Part shown: positions 1 through 7,912 of the stretch, in pieces
How the letters are laid out: each line of letters starts with the position of its first letter
Position numbering within the stretch: position 1 is the stretch's first letter
Source of the DNA: Fimbriimonadaceae bacterium
GTDB lineage: Bacteria; Armatimonadota; Fimbriimonadia; Fimbriimonadales; Fimbriimonadaceae
Reading direction: 5' to 3'
DNA length: 64,000 nt
Assembly (NCBI GenBank): GCA_023957775.1
Contig: JAMLGR010000006.1
Location: 1-64,000, forward strand
The notes under the pieces: model-generated
What the model was told of the DNA's origin: nothing
Database searches by the model: none
The model's input: only the letters and a program-made list of their open reading frames with translations
Translations under genes and position numbers: made by a program

Positions 1-1320
1 GTCGATGTCGAAGTCCATGTGCGTGTCGTGCGAGCGCATCAGATAGAAGAAGCGCGCCACGTCCCGGCCGCGCACACGTTGGTTCTCGGTGCCCCCATGT
101 AAGCGAATCGCCTCGGCATCTGGGTCGTCGGCCAGCGAAGCCTTGCCGATCTCGTCCATCAAATCTCGGAGCGAGTAGATGTTGCCGTCGCGCTTGCGCA
201 TGGGGGCGGGCTGGCCTTCTTTGACGAACCTCACGATCTGGAAGATGATCACCTCGAACTGCTCGGGGCGGTGGCCCGCGGCGGCGACGGCCGCCTTCAT
301 GCGGCCGATGTAGCCGTGGTGGTCGGGGCCCCAGATGTCGATCAGCTTGTCGAAGCCCCGCGAAAACTTGTTCTCGTGGTACGCGATGTCCGAGGCGATG
401 TACGTGGGGCGGCCGTCGGCGCGCACCAGCACGCGATCCTTGTCGTCGCCGTATTCGGTCGAGCGCAGCCACAGCGCGCCGTCCTTCTCGAAGGACACGC
501 CGTCGGCCTTCAACTTCTCCAGCGCGGCGGAAACCGCGTCCTCCTCGTGCAGCGACTGCTCGGAAAACCACGTGTCGAACTCGACGCCGAAGTCGGCGAG
601 GTCCTTCTTCTGGCGAGCGATCATCAGCTCCTGCGAACGCCGCTGGAACCAGTCCACGTCCTTCTCGGCCGCGTCGGGATGCCCGGCCAGAACCGAGGCG
701 GCCACCTCCTGCACGTAGTCGCCCTTGTAACCGCCTTCGGGGAAGCTCGAGGCGAGACCGGCGGCCTCGCGCACGTAGTGGCGCACGGACTCTGCGAACA
801 GGCGCATCTGCTCGGAGTTCACGCCGTCGTTGACGTAGAACTCGCGGTGGACGCGGTGCCCGGCGGCCTCAAGCACGCGGCAAAGGGTGTCGCCGAACGC
901 CGCTCCTCGCCCGGAGCCGACGGTGATCGGACCGTTGGGGTTGACCGAGACGAACTCGACGTTAAGCTTCAGAGAAATCTCGGCGGGGGAGCGCTCGAAT
1001 CCGGCGCCCACCTGAGCCGCGAGCGAACCGAGCCAGGCCGGGTCGAGGCGCAGGTTCAAAAAGCCCGGGCCGGCGATCTCGACGGCGGCGATCGCCTCGT
1101 GCGTTCCCAACTCGAGGGCAAGCGCCTCGGCGATGGCGCGCGGGTTCATACCGGCCTGCTTCGCGGCGGTGAGCGCGAACGCGCACGCGAAGTCCCCGTG
1201 GTCGGGGTTCTTCGGTTCGGCGATTTCGGGCGTTCCGTACTCGGCCGGGGGCAGGGTGCCGGCGGCGACGAGCGAGGCCACGGCGTCGGCAAGATGGCGG
1301 GTGAGAAGCGAGCGGATCAA
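1..1320 (-). CDS. argS: Arginine--tRNA ligase, 5' part (gene runs off the window edge)
   Basis: Charges tRNA-Arg with arginine in the cytoplasm. The 440 codons visible from a TTG at 1318-1320 start LIRSLLTRHLADAVASL and read through the N-terminal additional domain and the catalytic Rossmann core (FYVNDGVNSEQM, IWGPDHHGYIGRM) into the start of the anticodon domain. The C-terminus (about 110-140 residues in most ArgRS) is missing because the window ends. The TTG start is chosen because a TAAACT -10 box lies exactly 7 nt upstream, the spacing seen before several other genes here. Odd: the class I HIGH signature reads ITVGS (T133, S136) with both histidines replaced, and the KMSKR position reads PMRKR (373-377). 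Surrounding ArgRS-specific residues are intact, so identification is firm, but the catalytic signatures are divergent. Confidence 0.93.
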   Translation of the reverse strand, partial: MIRSLLTRHLADAVASLVAAGTLPPAEYGTPEIAEPKNPDHGDFACAFALTAAKQAGMNPRAIAEALALELGTHEAIAAVEIAGPGFLNLRLDPAWLGSLAAQVGAGFERSPAEISLKLNVEFVSVNPNGPITVGSGRGAAFGDTLCRVLEAAGHRVHREFYVNDGVNSEQMRLFAESVRHYVREAAGLASSFPEGGYKGDYVQEVAASVLAGHPDAAEKDVDWFQRRSQELMIARQKKDLADFGVEFDTWFSEQSLHEEDAVSAALEKLKADGVSFEKDGALWLRSTEYGDDKDRVLVRADGRPTYIASDIAYHENKFSRGFDKLIDIWGPDHHGYIGRMKAAVAAAGHRPEQFEVIIFQIVRFVKEGQPAPMRKRDGNIYSLRDLMDEIGKASLADDPDAEAIRLHGGTENQRVRGRDVARFFYLMRSHDTHMDFDID

Positions 1321-1327
1321 GGCGCCG

Positions 1328-1333
1328 AGTTTA
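1328..1333 (-). promoter_or_regulatory. -10 box of argS, leaderless architecture
   Basis: TAAACT on the minus strand, 7 nt before the TTG start of argS. Transcription would begin at or within one base of the start codon. No clear -35 is seen. Confidence 0.6.
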
Positions 1334-1434
1334 CCGGGCGTCCCGCGCGAACCGACCGGCACCGAATTCGCGTCGTGAAGGTGAACCCTCGTGATTCGAG
1401 TATTCGACTGCTGGCAATCGGTGTGCGTTTGGTC

Positions 1435-1440
1435 TAGAAT
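1435..1440 (+). promoter_or_regulatory. Candidate -10 box for the pilB operon
   Basis: TAGAAT about 70 nt upstream of pilB. The -35 position (TGGCAA at 1412-1417, 17-nt spacer) matches the consensus poorly. It is the best promoter-like site between argS and pilB. Confidence 0.45.
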
Positions 1441-1509
1441 GGACGTGCCCGGCGGGGTGCGCGCCCGCGGCCGTTTGTCGGGTCATCGAGGGTGGGAGTA
1501 AGAGAGTCA

Positions 1510-3273
1510 ATGGCGTTGCCGCGAGTTCCTTTGGATCAATATCTCCTTCAAAAGGAGTATCTCAAGCCCGAGCAGTTGGACGAGGCGAAGAAGGTCCAGA
1601 CCCAGACCAAGCAGGACTTGGGCAGGGTGTTGGTCGAGCTTGGCTTTGTCGGCGAGCGCGAAGTGCTCGAGGCCAAAGCCCAGGAGTTGGGCATTCCGTT
1701 CGTCGACTTGGACCGGCATTCGGTCGAGAGTTCGGCGATCAACGTCGTGCCGGAGCGGATCGCCAAGAACCACAGCGTCGTCCCGGTCAAGAAAGAGGGC
1801 ACCAACCTCTGGCTGGCGATGTCCAACACGAACAACATCCAGGCCATGGACGACGTGCGCATGGTCTCCGGGTGCCGCGTGTATCCGGTCATGGCCGTGC
1901 CCGGCGCCATCGACGACGCGCTCCGCAAATACTACGGCGGCTCCACAACGAACGGCGACACGCCCGTTGCGGCTCCGATAACCGACGAGCAGTCCAATTT
2001 CAACTCGGACATCCGCGGCGCCATCGCGAGCGCCCAGGTGGCGCGCGGGCGGGAAGACGACATCGACCCCGCGGACGCCGAAGCGGAGAAGATGGCGGAC
2101 CAGGCGCCGATCATCAAGCTCGCGAACGCCTTGATCCAGCAGGGCATCGCCGACCGCGCGTCGGACATCCACGTCGAACCCCAGCAGCGTGCCCTTCGGG
2201 TTCGGTACCGCGTGGACGGCGTGCTCATGGAGGCGATGACGATCCCCAAGAACCTCCAGGCGCCGCTCGTCAGCCGCCTGAAGATCATGGCGGACATGAA
2301 CATCGCCGAGCGCCGCGTCCCGCAGGACGGCCGCATCGAAGTCCGCCACTCGAGCAAGGACTACGACATGCGCGTCAGCTCGATCCCCACGCCGTTCGGC
2401 GAGAAGATCGTCATGCGCATCCTCGACAAGTCCAGCGTCATGATCGGCCTGAACAAACTGGGCTTCACCGAGGAGAACCAGCTCAAGATCGAAGAGCTCA
2501 CGTCGCAGCCGAACGGCATGTTCCTCTGCACGGGACCCACGGGTTCCGGAAAGACGACGACGCAGTACTCGGTCCTCAACAAGCTCAACACGGTCGGGGT
2601 GAACATCATCACGGTCGAGGACCCGATCGAGTACCAGCTCAACGGCATCGCCCAGGTGCAGACCAACCGAAAGGCGGGTCTCACGTTCGCCACAGCCCTT
2701 CGCTCGTTCCTGCGCCAAGACCCCGACATCATCATGGTCGGTGAAATGCGCGACCTGGAGACCGCCGAGATCGCGATCGAGTCGTCGCTGACGGGCCACC
2801 TCGTGCTTTCCACGCTGCACACGAACGACGCCCCCTCGGCCACGATCCGTATGATCGACATGGGCGTCGAGCCGTACCTGATCTCGGCGACGGTCATCGG
2901 CGTGCTCGCCCAACGTCTCGGCCGCCGCATCTGCAACAACTGCAAGGAGCCCTACGAGGTGCCGGCGATCGACCTGCGCCGCTTCGGCTTCCAAGTCACG
3001 GATCCCGACGAGATGGTCACGTTGCACCGCGGCCGCGGCTGCGAAGATTGCCGGCAGACGGGCTACAAAGGCCGAACCGGCTTCCACGAGCTGATGGTCA
3101 TGAACGCCGAGATCGCCGAACTCGTCGTGCGCCGCGCCCCGCTGGCGGACATCAAAGAGGCCGCCAAGGCCAACGGCATGAAGGAGCTTCGCGAGGACGG
3201 CCTCACGAAGGTCTTGGCAGGAATCACCGACCCGCAGGAGGTCATGCGCGTGGTCTTCACCGCAGGCTTCTAA
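1510..3273 (+). CDS. pilB: Type IV pilus assembly ATPase PilB (GspE family)
   Basis: Cytoplasmic hexameric ATPase that drives pilus extension. The 587-aa protein has an N-terminal MshEN/GspE-N domain (about residues 5-140), Walker A GPTGSGKTT (342-350, K348), an Asp box ITVEDPIEY, Walker B in DPDIIMVGEMRD (from 404), a His box TGHLVLSTLHTN (about 428-439) and the zinc tetracysteine C475-NN-C478 with C511-ED-C514 typical of extension ATPases. ATG at 1510 is preferred over the GTG at 1492 because a GGGAGTAAG-like ribosome site lies between them. First gene of pilB-pilT-pilC, with no own terminator before pilT. GspE of type II secretion would look similar, but the adjacent pilT and the downstream pilMNOPQ make a pilus the better reading. 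Confidence 0.96.
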   Translation: MALPRVPLDQYLLQKEYLKPEQLDEAKKVQTQTKQDLGRVLVELGFVGEREVLEAKAQELGIPFVDLDRHSVESSAINVVPERIAKNHSVVPVKKEGTNLWLAMSNTNNIQAMDDVRMVSGCRVYPVMAVPGAIDDALRKYYGGSTTNGDTPVAAPITDEQSNFNSDIRGAIASAQVARGREDDIDPADAEAEKMADQAPIIKLANALIQQGIADRASDIHVEPQQRALRVRYRVDGVLMEAMTIPKNLQAPLVSRLKIMADMNIAERRVPQDGRIEVRHSSKDYDMRVSSIPTPFGEKIVMRILDKSSVMIGLNKLGFTEENQLKIEELTSQPNGMFLCTGPTGSGKTTTQYSVLNKLNTVGVNIITVEDPIEYQLNGIAQVQTNRKAGLTFATALRSFLRQDPDIIMVGEMRDLETAEIAIESSLTGHLVLSTLHTNDAPSATIRMIDMGVEPYLISATVIGVLAQRLGRRICNNCKEPYEVPAIDLRRFGFQVTDPDEMVTLHRGRGCEDCRQTGYKGRTGFHELMVMNAEIAELVVRRAPLADIKEAAKANGMKELREDGLTKVLAGITDPQEVMRVVFTAGF

Positions 3274-3282
3274 CTCAAACCC

Positions 3283-4497
3283 ATGGATACACCCACGAAC
3301 ACCCCGCAAGCCGCCCCCGGGTTCCAGCTCTCGGAGGACAGCGTCGCCGAGAAGCCGGCCGAAGAGGTCGTCAAGGCCGGCGCGCCGCGCAGCCTCGAAG
3401 ACCTCCACATCGACGAGCTGCTGCACATCGTCGTCGACAAGAACGCGTCGGACCTGCACATCTGCACGAACTCCGAGCCGATCATCCGCGAGGACGGCAA
3501 GCTCAAGAAGCTCAACTTCGAGAAGTTCAGCCCGCAGTCGCTGCAGCGCATGATGTACGACATCCTCTCGGACGAGAACATCAACCGGTTCGAGACGACC
3601 CTCGAGCTCGACTTCTCGTATGCGCTCCCGCGCCGCGCACGGTTCCGTGTGAACCTGTACCGCGACCGGGGCGCATGCGCCGCCGCGTTCCGTCTGATCC
3701 CCAGCAAGATCCCGACGGTCGGGGACCTGAACCTGCCCAAGGTGCTCGAGAAGATCACGGAGAAGCCGCGCGGCCTCGTGCTGGTCACGGGCCCCACCGG
3801 CTCGGGCAAGTCCACGTCGCTCGCGGCGATGATCAACCACATCAACACCACGCGGTCCGAGCACATCATCACGATCGAAGACCCGATCGAGTATCTGCAC
3901 ACGCACAAACTCTCGCTGATCAACCAGCGCGAGCTGGGCGGCGACACCAAGTCGTTCGCCGCCGCGTTGCGCGCGTCCCTCCGCGAAGACCCCGACGTGA
4001 TCCTGGTCGGTGAAATGCGCGACATCGAGACGATCGCCCTGGCGATCACCGCGGCGGAAACAGGCCACCTCGTGTTCGCCACCCTGCACACGAACAACGC
4101 GGCCGAATCGATGGACCGCATGATCGACGTGTTTCCCCCCGGCCAACAGGAGCAGATCCGCATCCAGCTTGCGAACAACATCCAGGCGGTCGTTTCGCAG
4201 CAGCTGATGCCCCGCGCCGGAGCGCCGGGCCGCGTGCCCGCGGTCGAGGTGATGATCGCCAGCCCCGCGATCCGCAACCTCATCCGCGAGAACAAAACGC
4301 ACCAGATCCCGTCTATGATTCAGACCAGTGCCGCCCACGGCATGATCGCGATGGACCAGAGCCTGCGCGACCTGTACCTCAAGGGTTATGTGACGTTGGA
4401 GGAAGCGATGACGCGCGCGATCAACGTCGAAGAATTGAAGAAGATGATCAACACGCCGCAGACGGGGACCGCACCCTCGTCGCCGCCGCGTCGCTGA
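3283..4497 (+). CDS. pilT: Type IV pilus retraction ATPase PilT
   Basis: Hexameric ATPase that depolymerises the pilus and powers twitching motility. The 404-aa product shows Walker A GPTGSGKST (170-178, K176), ITIEDPIEYLH, Walker B within DPDVILVGEMRD (from 236), the His box ETGHLVFATLHTNNAAES and, decisively, the retraction-specific AIRNLIRE motif (329-336). It lacks the zinc cysteines present in PilB. An acidic N-terminal extension of about 40 residues precedes the usual PilT start. The gene begins 9 nt after pilB and 16 nt before pilC, so the three are probably one transcript. A strong Shine-Dalgarno is not visible. Confidence 0.96.
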   Translation: MDTPTNTPQAAPGFQLSEDSVAEKPAEEVVKAGAPRSLEDLHIDELLHIVVDKNASDLHICTNSEPIIREDGKLKKLNFEKFSPQSLQRMMYDILSDENINRFETTLELDFSYALPRRARFRVNLYRDRGACAAAFRLIPSKIPTVGDLNLPKVLEKITEKPRGLVLVTGPTGSGKSTSLAAMINHINTTRSEHIITIEDPIEYLHTHKLSLINQRELGGDTKSFAAALRASLREDPDVILVGEMRDIETIALAITAAETGHLVFATLHTNNAAESMDRMIDVFPPGQQEQIRIQLANNIQAVVSQQLMPRAGAPGRVPAVEVMIASPAIRNLIRENKTHQIPSMIQTSAAHGMIAMDQSLRDLYLKGYVTLEEAMTRAINVEELKKMINTPQTGTAPSSPPRR

Positions 4498-4513
4498 CCG
4501 ATAGGAGAAGAGG

Positions 4514-5746
4514 ATGCCAGTCTACGGCTACACGTTCAGAGATCCCAGCGGCGGAACCCAAAAGGGAACCGCCGAGGCCGAAAGCGAAGAGATTCTTCGC
4601 AAGAGGTTTGAGGAGCAGGGGTTCACGATCACCGAGGTGACCGTGATCAAGGCGCGCTCGCCCAAGGCCAAGACGTACGGCCGGGTCAAGCTCGCCCACC
4701 TTTCGGTCTTCTGCCGCCAGTTCTCGACGATGGTCGACGCCGGCGTGTCGCTCGTGCGCTGTCTGGACGTGCTGGGCCAGCAGACGCAGGACCCCAAGCT
4801 CAAGAAGATCCTCGTCGACATCGGCGAGCGCGTCGAGTCCGGTGAAAGCCTGTCGCGCGCCATGCAGCGGCACCCGCGCACCTTCAGCAACCTGTTCATC
4901 GGTTTGATCCGCGCCGGCGAGATCGGCGGCGTGCTGGAGGAGTCCCTCCAGCGCCTTTCGCACTTCTTGGAGAAGGACGTCGAACTGCGCCGCAAGGTCA
5001 AGGCGGCGATGACCTACCCGGTCCTCGTTCTCATCCTCTCGACGGGCATCGTCATCTTCCTCGTGTCCTGGTTCGTGCCGCAGTGGGCCGCGATTCTCGT
5101 GGACCTGGGGCTCAAGGGCGACGACATTCCCGCCCCGACGCAGTTCCTGATCGACCTTTCGGACACGATCAAACACCGCTGGTGGATGCTCCTGCTGGGC
5201 GCCTTCATCATCATCTTTTCGTGGAAGCTGTTCACCAGCACCCGGTTCGGACGCCGCGTGGCGGACCGCATGAAGCTGAAGGTGCCGGTCTTCGGGAAGC
5301 TGCACCACAAGGTGTGCATGGCCCGGTTCAGCCGGACGATGGGCACGCTGCTCACCTCGGGCGTTCCGATCCTGCAGGCGATGGAGACCGTCGCGGGCAC
5401 CGTCGGCAACACGATCATGGCCGACGCCGTCCTCGAAGCGAGGGCGCGCATCCGCGAAGGAGACCGGATCGGCGAGCCGCTGGAAGCGTCGCGCCTGTTC
5501 CCGCCGATGGTCGTGCACATGATCGGCGTCGGCGAGGAGTCCGGTTCGCTCGACTTCATGCTGCAGAAGATCGCGGACTTCTACGAGAGCGAAGTCGAGG
5601 CGACGCTGCAGTCCCTGACGGCCGCCCTCGAGCCGATCATGATCGTGGGCCTGGGCTTCATCGTCGGTTTCATCGTCGTGTCGATGTTCCTCCCGCTGGT
5701 CCGCGTCATCGAGCGCTTGTCGAGCGGTGGCGCCTCAGACGCCTAG
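4514..5746 (+). CDS. pilC: Type IV pilus inner-membrane platform protein PilC
   Basis: Polytopic inner-membrane platform that couples PilB/PilT to pilin insertion. At 410 aa it has the family length, two T2SSF domains (about residues 70-195 and 275-400) and hydrophobic segments near 170-190, 222-240 and 378-398. Typical strings are FCRQFSTMVDAGVSL in the first repeat and ARFSRTMGTLLTSGVPI in the second. A ribosome site (GGAGAAGAGG) lies 5 nt before the ATG. A good intrinsic terminator follows 18 nt after the stop, ending the pilBTC unit. Confidence 0.96.
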   Translation: MPVYGYTFRDPSGGTQKGTAEAESEEILRKRFEEQGFTITEVTVIKARSPKAKTYGRVKLAHLSVFCRQFSTMVDAGVSLVRCLDVLGQQTQDPKLKKILVDIGERVESGESLSRAMQRHPRTFSNLFIGLIRAGEIGGVLEESLQRLSHFLEKDVELRRKVKAAMTYPVLVLILSTGIVIFLVSWFVPQWAAILVDLGLKGDDIPAPTQFLIDLSDTIKHRWWMLLLGAFIIIFSWKLFTSTRFGRRVADRMKLKVPVFGKLHHKVCMARFSRTMGTLLTSGVPILQAMETVAGTVGNTIMADAVLEARARIREGDRIGEPLEASRLFPPMVVHMIGVGEESGSLDFMLQKIADFYESEVEATLQSLTAALEPIMIVGLGFIVGFIVVSMFLPLVRVIERLSSGGASDA

Positions 5747-5763
5747 ACGGGCGCGCTGATGGG

Positions 5764-5804
5764 GCGGAGACCGAGCCTGAGCCGGGTTCGGTCTCCGCTT
5801 TTTT
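5764..5804 (+). terminator. Intrinsic terminator after pilC
   Basis: A 14-bp stem (GCGGAGACCGAGCC paired with GGTTCGGTCTCCGC, one G-T) is followed by six T. It ends the pilB-pilT-pilC transcript. Confidence 0.9.
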
Positions 5805-5817
5805 CGTGGTTCCGCGC

Positions 5818-5846
5818 TTGCAAGCGCGCGGTCAATCGGTTATCGT
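5818..5846 (+). promoter_or_regulatory. Candidate promoter for pilD and the pseudopilin operon
   Basis: TTGCAA at 5818-5823 and TATCGT at 5841-5846 with a 17-nt spacer, just after the pilC terminator and 57 nt before pilD. Each box matches consensus at 4 of 6 positions. Confidence 0.5.
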
Positions 5847-5902
5847 TGCAAGTGCCGGGTCTGCACGGCGCCAGGGAGGGGAAGTGAGAGGGAAGGAACC
5901 GC

Positions 5903-6979
5903 ATGTTTCCTGAGTGGACGTGGCTGGTCGGGCTGTGGCTGGGTGCCACGGTGGGCAGCTTCCTCAACGTCGTGGTCTACCGGACCCCTCGGAACCTCTC
6001 GCTCTCGGACCCGCCCCGCAGCTTCTGCCCCAAGTGTCGGCATCCCCTGGGCCTTCCGGATCTCGTGCCCCTGTTCAGTTGGCTCGCGCTCCGGGGCAGG
6101 TGCCGCCACTGCGGAGCCAAGGTCGCGTCGCGCTACTTCTTCGTCGAGCTGATCAACGGGGCGATTTGGGCGGGGCTGTGGTACCGCTTCTTCGTCGACG
6201 GGCACGACCCCGCCCGGTTCGTGGCGTTCGCTGCGGCCGCGTCGACGCTGGTCGCCGTCGTGTTCATCGACTGGGAGCTCTACATCATCCCGGACCAGGT
6301 CAACGCGTTCTTGTGGCTCGTCGGAATCCTCTACAACGTCGCGCTGCTCGCGACGGGCGCGCCCGAGGCGTGGACGTGGGGGATGCCGAGCGCGCTCGCG
6401 GGCTGGCTCGCGGGGGTGGGCGCGTTGTGGGGGGTCGCGGTGTTCGGACGCGTGCTGTTCCGCAAAGACGCCATGGGCCACGGGGACATCAAACTCGCCC
6501 GGGGCATCGGCGCGGTGCTGTTCCCGCTGTCCGCGTTCGTCAGCTTCGCCCTCGCCATCGTGTTGGGCGCGGTGCTCGGCGTGGTCCAGGTGCTCTTGCT
6601 GAAGGGCCAGGGCGACGCGGAGGGAGGGCCGGCCGAAGACGCCGGCGACGAAGGCGCGTGGGAGCCGGAGTCAATCGGCTCGCTCTTCAAGTCGGGATTG
6701 GGCTACTTCCTGTGCATCGACATCGTGGGGCTTTTCGTGCCCCGACTGTACGAGTCCTGGTTCGGCGAGCCCGCGTTCGCCGCAGCCGAGGAGATCGAAG
6801 AGTTTGAGGTAGAAAGAACGATGATCCCGTTCGGACCGTACCTCGCGCTCGGGGCGGTGGCCACCATGCTGTTCGAGGGACCGCTGCGTGGCTTGTGGGA
6901 TCGTTATTTCGATTGGGCGTTCGGGGGACCGGCCTTCGTGGAACACTTTCACGTCTTGCTCGGTCATATCCATAGTTGA
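5903..6979 (+). CDS. pilD: Prepilin peptidase / N-methyltransferase PilD with C-terminal extension
   Basis: Inner-membrane aspartic protease that cleaves and N-methylates the prepilins encoded next to it. Visible features are the GSFLNVVVYR start, zinc cysteines C42, C45, C67 and C70 (CPKC and CRHC), FIDWELYIIPD with candidate catalytic D123, and the second active-site motif GHGD (192-195). The family is usually 250-290 aa; this one has 358. The extra 100 or so residues after about 240 contain an acidic stretch (EDAGDEG) and further hydrophobic segments (GYFLCIDIVGLFVP, LALGAVATMLF). The start has AAGGAA upstream. The gene abuts the first pseudopilin, so protease and substrates are made together. 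Confidence 0.94.
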   Translation: MFPEWTWLVGLWLGATVGSFLNVVVYRTPRNLSLSDPPRSFCPKCRHPLGLPDLVPLFSWLALRGRCRHCGAKVASRYFFVELINGAIWAGLWYRFFVDGHDPARFVAFAAAASTLVAVVFIDWELYIIPDQVNAFLWLVGILYNVALLATGAPEAWTWGMPSALAGWLAGVGALWGVAVFGRVLFRKDAMGHGDIKLARGIGAVLFPLSAFVSFALAIVLGAVLGVVQVLLLKGQGDAEGGPAEDAGDEGAWEPESIGSLFKSGLGYFLCIDIVGLFVPRLYESWFGEPAFAAAEEIEEFEVERTMIPFGPYLALGAVATMLFEGPLRGLWDRYFDWAFGGPAFVEHFHVLLGHIHS

Positions 6980-7002
6980 TTGATGGGAGCGTGCGAATAA
7001 AG

Positions 7003-7875
7003 ATGACTCGAAAGCGTGCCTTTACGTTGGTCGAGCTACTCACGGTGATTGCGATCATCGCGTTGTTGGCCGCCATCGCCTTTCCGGTGTTGGCTCGGTC
7101 CAAGGACAATGCCAACCGCAGTTCGGACATAGCGAACATGAACTCGATTCGGACGGCGTTGCAGCTGTACCGCGTCGACCAGGGGGCCTATCCTCCCGCG
7201 CTGTTGGGTTACGCGACGCTTTACGCGACGGGTCCAAACGCCGGGAACGTGATGCCGGCATCCCAGGTCCGTGGCTTCCTTTATCCTCGCCGGGTGGACT
7301 CATCCAAGACGTTCCAGCCCGCGTACGCGCGTTACGGAAACGCGGACATCACCACGGCGGTCTGGCCCCCGGCCGACCCGCGGCCGCTGGGCTCGGCGCC
7401 GGTGTTGGATCTCAACGGCGACGGTTCGGTGGACTCGAACGACGACGTTGCGGGTGCGCGTCAGGCCTTCGGGCCCTCGGACGTGGTGAAGCGCCCCAAC
7501 CCGAACAACGCCGCCGAGAACATCGAGAACGACCCCAATCCTACGATCAACGCGTACTTCTACAAGATCAGCGGCTACGACGTGTCCGAGGTGCCCACGG
7601 GCGGCGGGGCCTCGCGATGGGAGCTGCGCTATGCGAAGTTCTGGACGACGTGGGGGCTGACCACGGGCGGCGCCGACGACGATCCGCGCCAATTGGGCTA
7701 CACCGATCCGCCGGACGGCACCGTGGTCACGTGGGACAGCTACTTCCGCGAGTTGGATGCGTCGGGGCAGGCGACCCGCGCGAACCGGGACGTAGTGTTG
7801 TTCCTCGGAGGCGGGGCGCGGACGTTCGATTCCAGGGCGATTTCGGAGCGCTCGTGGCGCGTGGTGGCCCGCTGA
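7003..7875 (+). CDS. Type IV prepilin-like protein (GspG/PilE type) with dockerin-like Ca loop
   Basis: A 290-aa prepilin of the pilus operon. The leader MTRKRA ends before FTLVELLTVIAII, giving cleavage after A6 and the conserved +5 glutamate (E11). The N-terminal helix continues into DNANRSSDIANMNSIRTALQLYRVDQGAYP, typical of GspG/major pilin folds. At about 137-148 the motif DLNGDGSVDSND is an EF-hand/dockerin-type calcium loop, unusual as an insertion in a pilin. ATG at 7003 is preferred to the TTG at 6976, which overlaps the pilD stop. It could be the major pilin or a pseudopilin; the H-X9-DG pilins elsewhere in the window are other candidates for the major subunit. Confidence 0.88.
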   Translation: MTRKRAFTLVELLTVIAIIALLAAIAFPVLARSKDNANRSSDIANMNSIRTALQLYRVDQGAYPPALLGYATLYATGPNAGNVMPASQVRGFLYPRRVDSSKTFQPAYARYGNADITTAVWPPADPRPLGSAPVLDLNGDGSVDSNDDVAGARQAFGPSDVVKRPNPNNAAENIENDPNPTINAYFYKISGYDVSEVPTGGGASRWELRYAKFWTTWGLTTGGADDDPRQLGYTDPPDGTVVTWDSYFRELDASGQATRANRDVVLFLGGGARTFDSRAISERSWRVVAR

Positions 7876-7912
7876 AGACCGTGGCGGACCGGGGCAGAAC
7901 AAGGAGCATTTG

